From positions 1 to 8,316 of the forward strand of contig DASQLD010000393.1 of NCBI GenBank assembly GCA_035630195.1: DNA of 8,316 bases, written 5' to 3'. Under the pieces are notes generated by a model. That model searched no databases. It saw only the letters and a list, made by a program, of their open reading frames with translations, and was not told the origin of the DNA. Both the position numbers and the translations under genes were made by a program. Shown in pieces: positions 1 through 5,721 of the stretch (positions are counted from its first letter, which is position 1; the number at the start of each line of letters is the position of its first letter). This DNA is from DASQDN01 sp035630195. Its GTDB lineage: Bacteria > Acidobacteriota > Terriglobia > Bryobacterales > Bryobacteraceae.

Positions 1-1
1 A

Positions 2-130
2 AGGTTTCTCTGTCTTGATGCTGCCGTTCACAATCTCTTTCGAGTGGGCCGGCACCTATTGAGATCGAGCAATCACCGGCTCTTGCGATTGCGGTCATTC
101 GCAATCTGGCGGACGTTGACCATAGCTTGA
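2..130 (+). CDS. C-terminal end of a probable IS transposase (cut by window edge)
   Basis: The reading frame enters from the left edge and stops at TGA 128-130, giving 42 visible codons. The peptide contains AAVHNLFRVGRHLLRSS and ends RSFAIWRTLTIA. This resembles the extreme C-terminus of DDE integrase-core transposases of the IS6-like kind, which commonly end in an 'AVxNxFxxxRHL ... R..AF..W' pattern. The catalytic D, D and E residues would lie outside the window, so I cannot say whether the gene is intact. The match is from memory of the family, and a chance open frame of this length is possible. Transposase placement fits the lack of genes just downstream and the repeated TTGACAA-containing sequences there. 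Confidence 0.5.
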   Translation, partial: RFLCLDAAVHNLFRVGRHLLRSSNHRLLRLRSFAIWRTLTIA

Positions 131-177
131 GCCCCTCCCCAAAAACCCAGCGTTCCAGGTCGCGACTGTCCCCAGCC

Positions 178-199
178 GCTCAAGTTGACAATGCCATTC
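178..199. repeat. Copy 1 of a TTGACAA-centred repeat, possible IS end
   Basis: The sequence CAAGTTGACAA followed by GCCATTC recurs at 391-417 in the same orientation, with an extra A before GTTGACAA and a few extra bases before GCCATTC. It lies about 50 bases beyond the transposase stop, where a right terminal inverted repeat would be expected. The matching left end is outside the window, so this assignment is an inference. Confidence 0.35.
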
Positions 200-390
200 C
201 CAGCGCGCGCAACCGCTGCACCGACGGCCGGATGCCCAGACAAGCCGCCTGTTAAACGTGACGGCGTCTGGCAGGATCCGCATCCGCGATGTGCCGATGC
301 TGCTTCTAGAGCCTCACCGCGGCGCAACTGCGGCTTCGGTCGTCGCATGGCCCCCTGTGCACCGGCACTCGGTCACTGTAGCGAGTTTGC

Positions 391-417
391 GCGTCAAAGT
401 TGACAAACGAGCCATTC
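391..417. repeat. Copy 2 of the TTGACAA-centred repeat
   Basis: CAAAGTTGACAA followed by GCCATTC matches the copy at 178-199, in the same orientation and about 213 bases further on. Two right-end-like sequences in tandem would fit a second, decayed insertion or a duplicated IS end. TTGACA is also a consensus -35 hexamer, but I see no fitting -10 at 16-18 bases. Confidence 0.35.
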
Positions 418-525
418 TTGTGCGGTTTTGCCAATTCTGCAAATCTGAAAATCAATAACTTCCGTGTTAGCATAGGGCGCAGGCCGAACGAATCCCTCTT
501 CCTCCGCCATCATTTAACGAGGCGC

Positions 526-1737
526 TTAGGGCTGCTCAGGAAATAGTCCGGGCATCCACCGTGACGCTAGAGATGCCGGGAAGGCGAGACGCAATGGGGC
601 GCGCGGGCTCTCGGAGACGAGCACTTCTTTGTTGAGCAGCGCGGCGATGATGCGGCGGGCTTGGCGCTCTCCGGCTCCGACGATCGAGGCGGCGTCGCCA
701 CGAGGTAACTCTCCGCGATACAGTACGGCTTCGAGAAGGCTGCCGGATTTTGCAGGTAGCAGGCCAAGGCGACTCTCCTCTTCGGCCCAGAGCAGGATGC
801 GCGTGCGTAAGCGATCAGGCTGCACTAAGCCCTCCATGAAATCCACTTGGTCAATACAGATCCTGAGAAAGAAGCGCGTGAATTCGGCGAGCGCCTCTTC
901 GCTGAGCGCGCCCCGGCCATCCAGGTCGTTACGTCGCTCGATGTCGCAGTTTGCCAGTAGTGTCTTGTACTGCCGCGCATTGCGCGCCAAGCCGCGCGCC
1001 ACCGACCACACTGCCCCGGTGTCGAGGAGTTCGAGGAGCATGGCGTGCGACATCAAGCGCGCAACGCGGCCGTTACCGTCGATGAAAGGATGCATCCATA
1101 AAAGCCGATGATGGGCCGCCGCAGTTGCGATGATTTTCTCCGCCCTGCCAAGATTGCCGTACAGGTCTGAAAAACGCTCTAGGAACCGGGGCAGGGCGCC
1201 CGGGCTGATTGCTATGTGCGTGCCCACTTGGACATCGCGACTGCGGAGGACGCCGGGGACGACGCGAACGGCTTCGCCCGTGGTCGGATCTTCGACGGAG
1301 AGGAGAGTTTCGGGCAATGACTCGCAGAAGCGACGATGAATCTCGCGAATGCCTTCGGGGGTAAGCGCGACGCCGCCGTGCAGGGCTCCATTGTCGATCC
1401 ATTGCTGAACTGCTATATGGGCTTTTGCCTCCAGTTGGAGGTCACGCTTTGATGCATCATTGCTATAGTCGTTCTTTAACGCCCGCTCGATCTCGACCGG
1501 GTGAGTATTGTGCCCTTCGATGAGGTTTGAGTAGTAGCAGTTCATCGCGCGGACCAGATCAGCGAGCGAAGCTAACAGGCTGGGAGGCAGACTGCGTTGG
1601 AACCCGGCTGATTTCTGTGTTAAATCGATTGCTAAGTCGGCAATCTCGCGTCTGTGGCGAGAGTGATCGCTAAGACGCATGGGCTCCATGAGCGATATAA
1701 GCTCGCCTCGATCTGCCGCTTGGATGTCCGCTTTCAT
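526..1737 (-). CDS. Fic family protein (AMP-transferase) with N-terminal inhibitory motif
   Basis: Fic proteins usually transfer AMP from ATP to a hydroxyl side chain of a target protein; the target here is unknown. From the chosen start the protein has 403 residues. The canonical active-site motif HPFIDGNGRVAR is at about 216-227 with every key residue present. Upstream, SNLIEG (about 70-75) fits the (S/T)xxxE(G/N) inhibitory motif, whose glutamate blocks productive ATP binding, so the enzyme should be self-restrained. The C-terminal part (about 334-387) looks like a winged helix-turn-helix, a common appendage in this type, suggesting DNA binding. The frame is open up to 1866, but those 43 extra residues lie in the repeat-rich promoter region, so I start at ATG 1737. 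A start at 1689 (387 residues) is also possible. No start has a good Shine-Dalgarno. It diverges from the cupin gene, and no toxin-antitoxin partner is visible beside it. Confidence 0.9.
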   Translation of the reverse strand: MKADIQAADRGELISLMEPMRLSDHSRHRREIADLAIDLTQKSAGFQRSLPPSLLASLADLVRAMNCYYSNLIEGHNTHPVEIERALKNDYSNDASKRDLQLEAKAHIAVQQWIDNGALHGGVALTPEGIREIHRRFCESLPETLLSVEDPTTGEAVRVVPGVLRSRDVQVGTHIAISPGALPRFLERFSDLYGNLGRAEKIIATAAAHHRLLWMHPFIDGNGRVARLMSHAMLLELLDTGAVWSVARGLARNARQYKTLLANCDIERRNDLDGRGALSEEALAEFTRFFLRICIDQVDFMEGLVQPDRLRTRILLWAEEESRLGLLPAKSGSLLEAVLYRGELPRGDAASIVGAGERQARRIIAALLNKEVLVSESPRAPLRLAFPASLASRWMPGLFPEQP

Positions 1738-1745
1738 GTCCGCTT
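1712..1745. repeat. Phased 12-bp repeat cluster, fic side
   Basis: ATGTCCGCTT occurs at 1724-1733 and 1736-1745, exactly 12 bp apart. A degenerate unit (TCTGCCGCTT, sharing CCGCTT) lies 12 bp before them at 1712-1721. On the fic strand the unit reads AAGCGGACAT. The cluster covers the fic start codon at 1737 and its first codons. Together with the matching cluster at 1801-1834 it probably forms a binding array for a regulator. Confidence 0.7.
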
Positions 1746-1800
1746 GATGCAATTTATAAGTTATTGTACAGCAACTGGTTGATGGAGATATAGTTTGCGC
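1746..1800. promoter_or_regulatory. AT-rich divergent promoter region between fic and cupin genes
   Basis: This stretch sits between the two repeat clusters. On the plus strand TATAGT at 1789-1794 is a fair -10 for the cupin gene, with a weak -35 (TGTACA, 1765-1770, 18-bp spacing). On the minus strand TACAAT (1768-1763) is a possible -10 for fic, with no convincing -35. Its position, AT richness and the flanking repeats support a regulated divergent promoter, but the exact elements are weak. Confidence 0.35.
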
Positions 1801-1834
1801 TTGTCCGCTTGTATGTCCGCTTCTATGTCTGCTA
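1801..1834. repeat. Phased 12-bp repeat cluster, cupin side
   Basis: Three units at exact 12-bp steps: TTGTCCGCTT (1801-1810), ATGTCCGCTT (1813-1822) and ATGTCTGCTA (1825-1834). They have the same orientation as the cluster at 1712-1745. They lie between the putative cupin -10 and the cupin start codon, a typical place for repressor binding. Confidence 0.7.
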
Positions 1835-1864
1835 CTCCGCTCGTTTGTACACTGAAGATAACCC

Positions 1865-2236
1865 ATGCCTATCCTTATTTCTCAACCGACTCGAATTGAA
1901 GCTGCGGGTAACAAGCCCAAATTGATCGATGAATATGTGGGTCGCGTCAATTCGGCGACACCGGGTGTGAGTGTTGCCCACATGCGCAGTCCTCAAGGCT
2001 GGGTGGAGCCGGGGCAGACGCCGGAGTTCGATGAGTACACCGTAGTGTTGAAGGGAATGTTGCGGGTTGAGCACCGGGGCGGAATGTTCGATGTCCGCGC
2101 CGGGCAGGCAATCGCGACGCAGAAGGGCGAATGGATTCGCTATAGTACGCCCGAGGATGGCGGCGCAGAATATATCGCGATCTGCCTGCCGGCCTTCTCC
2201 ATTGAAACCGTTCACCGTGACGCTGAGGGTTCCTAA
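1865..2236 (+). CDS. Small single-domain cupin protein of unknown function
   Basis: A 123-residue soluble protein with the length and motif layout of a single cupin barrel. Residues 54-68 (EFDEYTVVLKGMLRV) match the first cupin motif, and 80-95 (GQAIATQKGEWIRYST) the second. The histidines that normally bind metal are not at their usual places: motif 1 has PGQTPEF instead of HxH, and motif 2 has arginine where histidine is expected. The acidic E54, D56 and E57 remain. It may therefore bind metal unusually, or bind a small ligand without metal. ATG 1865 has only a weak GAAG seven bases upstream. It runs divergently from fic, and the phased repeats lie in its leader. The substrate cannot be read from sequence; a sugar-, polyamine- or sensor-type cupin are all possible. 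Confidence 0.8.
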   Translation: MPILISQPTRIEAAGNKPKLIDEYVGRVNSATPGVSVAHMRSPQGWVEPGQTPEFDEYTVVLKGMLRVEHRGGMFDVRAGQAIATQKGEWIRYSTPEDGGAEYIAICLPAFSIETVHRDAEGS

Positions 2237-2258
2237 CTGTCCGTTTAGCGTCCTCCGA

Positions 2259-2287
2259 TTGAATCCTCCGCCGCGCTTCGATACACT
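2259..2287 (+). promoter_or_regulatory. Candidate metK promoter
   Basis: TTGAAT (2259-2264) and TACACT (2282-2287) are separated by 17 bp and each matches 4 of 6 sigma-70 consensus bases. Transcription would start near 2294 and leave a leader of about 125 nt before metK. It is the best pair I see in the 184-base gap between the cupin gene and metK. Confidence 0.35.
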
Positions 2288-2344
2288 AAGATGTCTGGTT
2301 TCTTCGTAGGCGCCTCCACAAAGCGGGTCCAGAGAACCAATCTC

Positions 2345-2368
2345 GGGCGCGTGGTTCAAACCGCGTCC
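2345..2368 (+). other. Hairpin in the metK leader
   Basis: GGGCGCG (2345-2351) pairs with CGCGTCC (2362-2368), giving seven pairs including one G-U around a 10-base loop. No T-tract follows, so it is not an obvious terminator. I compared it by eye with SAM riboswitch layouts and did not recognise one. A second, weak 5-bp hairpin (TCTAA 2398-2402 with TTAGA 2407-2411) just touches the metK ribosome binding site. Confidence 0.4.
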
Positions 2369-2420
2369 GTCTGATGTCCCACTGCGGCATCTAAAAATCT
2401 AAGACGTTAGAGGAAGTTGA

Positions 2421-3584
2421 ATGGCAGATCATCGGCACATCTTTACTTCGGAGTCTGTAACCGAAGGCCATCCCGATAAGATGGCAGACCAGATTTCGGA
2501 CGCCGTACTCGACGCGGTTCTGAAAGACGATCCGAACGGCCGTGTGGCTTGTGAGGTGCTCGTAACAACGGGCTCTTGCATCGTGGCCGGCGAAATCACG
2601 ACGACGACGTATGTCGACGTTCCGAAGCTGGCGCGCGAAGTGATTGCCGATATCGGCTTCACGGATGCGGCTTACGGCTTTGACGCAAAGACCTGCGGCG
2701 TATTCAACGTGATTCAGGCGCAATCGCCTGACATTGCGATGGGCGTCGATACGGGTGGCGCTGGTGACCAGGGGCTGATGTTCGGCTATGCCTGCGATGA
2801 GACTCCGGAACTGATGCCGCTCCCGATTATGCTGGCGCACAAGCTGGCGCAGCGTTTGAGCGAGGTTCGCCGGAGTGGGGAAGTGAATTTCCTTCGTCCC
2901 GACGGAAAGAGCCAAGTCAGCGTAGAGTACGTCAACGGCAAGCCGAGCCGGATCGATGCTGTTGTTATTTCGACCCAGCATCACGACACGGTTTCGACAG
3001 AAGAGCTTCGGGAAAAGGTGCGCAAGCACGTCATCGACGCGGTGGTTCCGAAGAACATGGTGGACGCCGACACGAAGTATCACATCAATCCAACCGGACG
3101 CTTTGTGGTTGGTGGGCCTCATGGTGATACAGGGTTGACCGGCCGCAAGATCATCGTTGACACCTATGGTGGAATGGGACGTCACGGCGGCGGCGCGTTC
3201 TCGGGTAAGGATCCGACAAAGGTCGACCGTTCGGCCTGTTACATGGCTCGCTATATCGCCAAGAACATTGTTGCCGCCGGTTTTGCATCGCGCTGTGAAG
3301 TTCAGTTGGCGTACGCGATCGGTGTTGCTGAACCGGTATCGGTGATGGTGAATACTTTTGGCACAGGAAAAATGGAAGAGACGGCGATCACGGATCTGGT
3401 TCGCAAGCACTTCCCGCTGACGCCCAAGGGAATCATCGATCACCTGAAGCTGCGTCGTCCTATCTATCGCAAGACGGCGGCGTTCGGTCACTTCGGCCGG
3501 TCCGGCGAGGGATTCAGCTGGGAGGCCACAGATAAGGCTGAAGCCCTGCGGTCGGAAATCCCTGTCGCTGCTGCAGCCCGCTAG
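2421..3584 (+). CDS. metK: S-adenosylmethionine synthetase
   Basis: Makes S-adenosylmethionine from methionine and ATP, releasing phosphate and diphosphate; a cytosolic tetramer in studied bacteria. At 387 residues it has the usual family length. It has the N-terminal GHPDKMADQISD (16-27) with the ATP-contacting histidine, the signature GAGDQG (113-118), and the glycine-rich phosphate loop GGGAFSGKD (256-264) followed by PTKVDRSA. All expected catalytic lysines and aspartates in these motifs are present. ATG 2421 is supported by GAGGA at 2410-2414 (six bases upstream) and by the match of the N-terminus to the family. The gene stands alone as a transcription unit, with its own candidate promoter and a strong terminator directly after the stop. 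In many bacteria metK is controlled by SAM level, but I see no known SAM element here. Confidence 0.98.
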   Translation: MADHRHIFTSESVTEGHPDKMADQISDAVLDAVLKDDPNGRVACEVLVTTGSCIVAGEITTTTYVDVPKLAREVIADIGFTDAAYGFDAKTCGVFNVIQAQSPDIAMGVDTGGAGDQGLMFGYACDETPELMPLPIMLAHKLAQRLSEVRRSGEVNFLRPDGKSQVSVEYVNGKPSRIDAVVISTQHHDTVSTEELREKVRKHVIDAVVPKNMVDADTKYHINPTGRFVVGGPHGDTGLTGRKIIVDTYGGMGRHGGGAFSGKDPTKVDRSACYMARYIAKNIVAAGFASRCEVQLAYAIGVAEPVSVMVNTFGTGKMEETAITDLVRKHFPLTPKGIIDHLKLRRPIYRKTAAFGHFGRSGEGFSWEATDKAEALRSEIPVAAAAR

Positions 3585-3589
3585 TTTTG

Positions 3590-3641
3590 GCCGGACGCTC
3601 CTACGAGCTTACTTATTAGGAGCGTCCGGCTCCTCATTTTT
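3590..3641 (+). terminator. Rho-independent terminator of metK
   Basis: A perfect 14-bp stem, GCCGGACGCTCCTA (3590-3603) with TAGGAGCGTCCGGC (3617-3630), encloses a 13-base loop. Five T follow at 3637-3641. The stem begins five bases after the metK stop, and it insulates metK from tig. Confidence 0.93.
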
Positions 3642-3736
3642 CCAGCCTGCGTGGCTCTCCGAAACAGTCTAAAATGGAAGACAGCCGCCCCTTAGGCGTC
3701 GAAAACCTCTGCTGAATTCAGATCGAAATTCCCAAC

Positions 3737-5059
3737 ATGCCCCTGATTGAAGGCTGCAAGCACGAAGTTGAAATTGTCGTCCCGGTGGACGATGTGAACC
3801 ACGAGACGCAACATGTAGTCGCAAACGTCCAGAAGCGGGCTCATCTCCCCGGTTTCCGCCCTGGTAAGGCTCCGGTCAGCATCATTAAGACTCGTTTTAA
3901 GGATGCCATTCGACAGGACGTTTTAGAACACATTCTGCCCAAGGCCTTCCGCAAGAAGGCCGACGAGGAGCACTGGAATGTGGTCGGAACCCCGAATGTT
4001 ACCGATATTCACTTCGATGAGGGGGAACCGCTTCGGTTTAAGGCCGAATTTGAGGTAGCTCCCGAATTTGATGTAAACGGCTATCGTGGCATCGAGGCTC
4101 CTTATGCGGAACCCCAGGTGAGCGAAGAAGATGTCGAGAAGCGGATCAACGAGATTCGTGAGCGCAAGGCCGAGTATGTCAATGAGGATCCACGCCCGCT
4201 CGTCGCCGATGATCACACGGTGGTCTCAGTGGAGAGCGTGGGCGGGATCGAAGGCGATCCGATCAAGAGCGAGGACATGGCTCTGCATTTAGGCAACCCG
4301 GAAACGCTGCCCGAATTCAACGAGCATCTTGTCGGCATGTCGCCTGAGGAAGAGAAAGAGTTCGACGTGACGTATCCTGCCGATTACGGTCAGGATCGTT
4401 TAGCGGGGAAAACGGTCCGCTTCAAGGTTCGGGTCAAGTCTGTCAGACGGAAGGAACTTCCCGAGCTAAATGACGAATTCGCTCGCGATCTGGGCGATTA
4501 TCAGAATTTTGCCGAGTTGCAGGAAGCGATCCGGAAGGTCATTCTTTCTGAGCGTGAGTACGCGGCGCAACAGGAATCAAAGGGCCACATTATAGATGCG
4601 CTCGTGAAGAGCCACGAGTTTCCCGTGCCGCAGGCCTACGTCGATTTCCAGATCGAGAATAACGTGCGTCGTTCCGTGCGGGAGATCATGGGTCGGGATG
4701 TCGATCCGCGATCGCTGAATCTTGACTGGAGCAAACTGCGGGAGCAGCAGAGCGAGCGGGCTACGCAGGACGTGAAGGCTTCGCTGCTGCTTGAGAAGGT
4801 GGCCGATGTCGAGTCGATCCATGCGACGAACGAGGAGATCGATCGTGAGTTGCAGCGGATTGCGAAAGCGGAGCGGGAAGCAGTCGCGGCCCTGCGAATG
4901 AGATTTGAGAAAGACGGAACTTTAGGGCGGATCGCTTCGCGGATTCGAACGGAGAAGGTTTTGAACTTCCTGTTCGAGCATTCGCGTAAGGTGGCGCCGG
5001 TGGAAAAGCCTGCCGAGTCAACGGCTGAAACTCCGATTGAAACTCCGGCTAGCGAGTAG
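3737..5059 (+). CDS. tig: Trigger factor, ribosome-associated chaperone
   Basis: Binds the ribosome at the exit tunnel and holds nascent chains; it also carries a peptidyl-prolyl isomerase domain. The 440 residues show the ribosome-docking signature GFRPGKAP (39-46), an FKBP-like domain at about 150-240 and a helical C-terminal chaperone domain to about 415. A T/E/P-rich tail follows. The usual position before clpX and lon supports the call. The start is uncertain: ATG 3737 has no Shine-Dalgarno, and the seven in-frame codons before it encode IQIEIPN. This resembles the first beta strand of trigger factors (E. coli begins MQVSVE), so translation may begin at ATT 3716. An in-frame TGA at 3713-3715 blocks anything further upstream. 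The stop directly abuts the stop of the convergent Uma2 gene. Confidence 0.95.
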   Translation: MPLIEGCKHEVEIVVPVDDVNHETQHVVANVQKRAHLPGFRPGKAPVSIIKTRFKDAIRQDVLEHILPKAFRKKADEEHWNVVGTPNVTDIHFDEGEPLRFKAEFEVAPEFDVNGYRGIEAPYAEPQVSEEDVEKRINEIRERKAEYVNEDPRPLVADDHTVVSVESVGGIEGDPIKSEDMALHLGNPETLPEFNEHLVGMSPEEEKEFDVTYPADYGQDRLAGKTVRFKVRVKSVRRKELPELNDEFARDLGDYQNFAELQEAIRKVILSEREYAAQQESKGHIIDALVKSHEFPVPQAYVDFQIENNVRRSVREIMGRDVDPRSLNLDWSKLREQQSERATQDVKASLLLEKVADVESIHATNEEIDRELQRIAKAEREAVAALRMRFEKDGTLGRIASRIRTEKVLNFLFEHSRKVAPVEKPAESTAETPIETPASE

Positions 5060-5584
5060 CTATCGTTTCAGGGCTTCTGCGGGAATCCCTTCGATGAGAT
5101 CGTCGATAGAGCAACTCCAGCCGTATTCTTTAAGTTCGAGCTTCTCGACGGTGGCGAAGGAATTGGCCGTCCATATTTGGAGTCGTTTTGACCACGGGTC
5201 GATCAGCCAGATGTGCGGAACGCCCCATGTAGCGTATTCCGCGGCCTTTTCGACGACGTCGACGTAGAGGTCATCGCGGGAGACAATTTCGGTGACCATG
5301 ATCGGGGGGATCGAAGGTGTACGTTCATAAGGATGGTTGGCAACAAGCGCGATATCGGGTAGGCGGTATACGCCTTCACTCAGCCTGCAACGCATATTAG
5401 TTACTGGAGTAACTGGGTGCTGCTTACGTAATAGGCGCAGCAAAGCGGCGAGGGTGGTTTCGATTTCCCCGTGAACTCTATCAGGCATTGGCCTCTCGAT
5501 TAACTCCCCATGGACATACTCCGGCTCCCACTCGAACCGCATTGCGAGGTATTCTTCCGGGCTGATGGCTGTCTTGGTGGCCAT
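5060..5584 (-). CDS. Uma2 family (DUF820) PD-(D/E)XK nuclease-fold protein
   Basis: A 174-residue protein of the Uma2/DUF820 family, which has a restriction-endonuclease-like fold; the cellular role of the family is not well established. Visible hallmarks are the N-terminal 'SPEEYLAM ... YVHGELIE' (8-30), the PD of RLPDIALV (76-77), E99 in VTEIVS, K113 in the 'DVVEKAAEYATWGVPHIWLID' helix-strand region, and ID at 128-129. The putative active-site residues are all present, so it may be catalytically able. It occupies the place where clpP usually lies and points the other way, with stop codons of tig and this gene back to back (TAGCTA at 5057-5062). ATG 5584 has no clear Shine-Dalgarno, but a perfect TATAAT lies just upstream, so the leader would be very short. 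Such genes are often multicopy and scattered, suggesting an insertion here. Confidence 0.88.
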   Translation of the reverse strand: MATKTAISPEEYLAMRFEWEPEYVHGELIERPMPDRVHGEIETTLAALLRLLRKQHPVTPVTNMRCRLSEGVYRLPDIALVANHPYERTPSIPPIMVTEIVSRDDLYVDVVEKAAEYATWGVPHIWLIDPWSKRLQIWTANSFATVEKLELKEYGWSCSIDDLIEGIPAEALKR

Positions 5585-5588
5585 GATC

Positions 5589-5611
5589 GTTAAGATAACA
5601 TTATAGTTAAC
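5589..5611 (-). promoter_or_regulatory. Promoter of the Uma2 gene with an inverted repeat
   Basis: On the minus strand TATAAT (5605-5600) is a perfect -10, about 16 bases before the start codon; I see no good -35 at 17 bases. GTTAA (5589-5593) and TTAAC (5607-5611) form a 5-bp inverted repeat enclosing the -10, which could be an operator for this gene. A factor bound here would lie about 20 bases from the putative clpX -35. Confidence 0.4.
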
Positions 5612-5630
5612 TGCTATCAGAAGAGACTGA

Positions 5631-5659
5631 TGGACGAAACCTACACTTCAGGCGATAAT
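5631..5659 (+). promoter_or_regulatory. Candidate clpX promoter
   Basis: TGGACG (5631-5636, 4 of 6) and GATAAT (5654-5659, 5 of 6) are separated by 17 bp. Transcription would start near 5666, leaving a leader of about 56 nt. Since the upstream gene runs the other way, clpX must have its own promoter in this gap, which supports the assignment. Confidence 0.45.
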
Positions 5660-5710
5660 AGACGATATATGGAGAAGACATCGGGAGCGGGTTTTGTTTC
5701 TGCTCTCGAC

Positions 5711-5714
5711 GGAG
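5711..5714 (+). promoter_or_regulatory. Ribosome binding site deciding the clpX GTG start
   Basis: GGAG lies seven bases before GTG 5722, and there is no nearby in-frame ATG upstream. This sets the clpX start at GTG. Confidence 0.75.
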
Positions 5715-5721
5715 TATATTT

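Larger units (their letters stand above)
131..525. other. Gene-poor region between transposase end and fic
   Basis: About 395 bases without a convincing gene. Open frames exist on both strands (for example minus 73-348 and plus 185-403), but their peptides are rich in R, P, A and G, show no domain I recognise, lack a clear ribosome binding site and overlap each other. The part from about 420 to 475 is visibly more AT-rich. Two related TTGACAA-containing repeats lie here and are listed separately. The tract is best read as insertion-sequence flank or decayed mobile DNA. Confidence 0.5.

Noticed and set aside
73..348. 91-codon minus-strand frame near the left edge
   Set aside because: Overlaps the probable transposase end, shows no ribosome binding site and no recognisable motif.
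629..1111. 160-codon plus-strand frame inside fic
   Set aside because: Antisense to the Fic catalytic region; serine- and arginine-rich low-complexity peptide without a domain.
1738..1866. Extending the Fic protein upstream to a start at 1866
   Set aside because: The extra 43 residues do not resemble Fic sequence, run through the repeat array and would overlap the cupin start.
2221..2250. Weak hairpin at the cupin gene end as a terminator
   Set aside because: Only about six or seven pairs with two or more G-U pairs, a large loop and no T-tract.
1832..2359. 175-codon minus-strand frame over the cupin gene
   Set aside because: The plus-strand cupin has clear family motifs. The minus frame has no recognisable domain and starts beyond the candidate metK promoter.
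2345..2368. Possible tRNA T-arm because of the GGTTCAAACC stretch
   Set aside because: No acceptor stem, anticodon arm or D-arm can be folded around it, and no CCA-type end is in place.
2391..3491. Long open frame (366 codons) on the minus strand opposite metK
   Set aside because: It is antisense to an unmistakable metK with all family motifs; its peptide has no recognisable domain and follows from metK codon use.
3647..3675. Possible tig promoter with TAAAAT at 3670-3675
   Set aside because: The -10 is fair, but no usable -35 is found at 16-18 bases, so I did not list it. tig still needs a promoter in 3642-3736.
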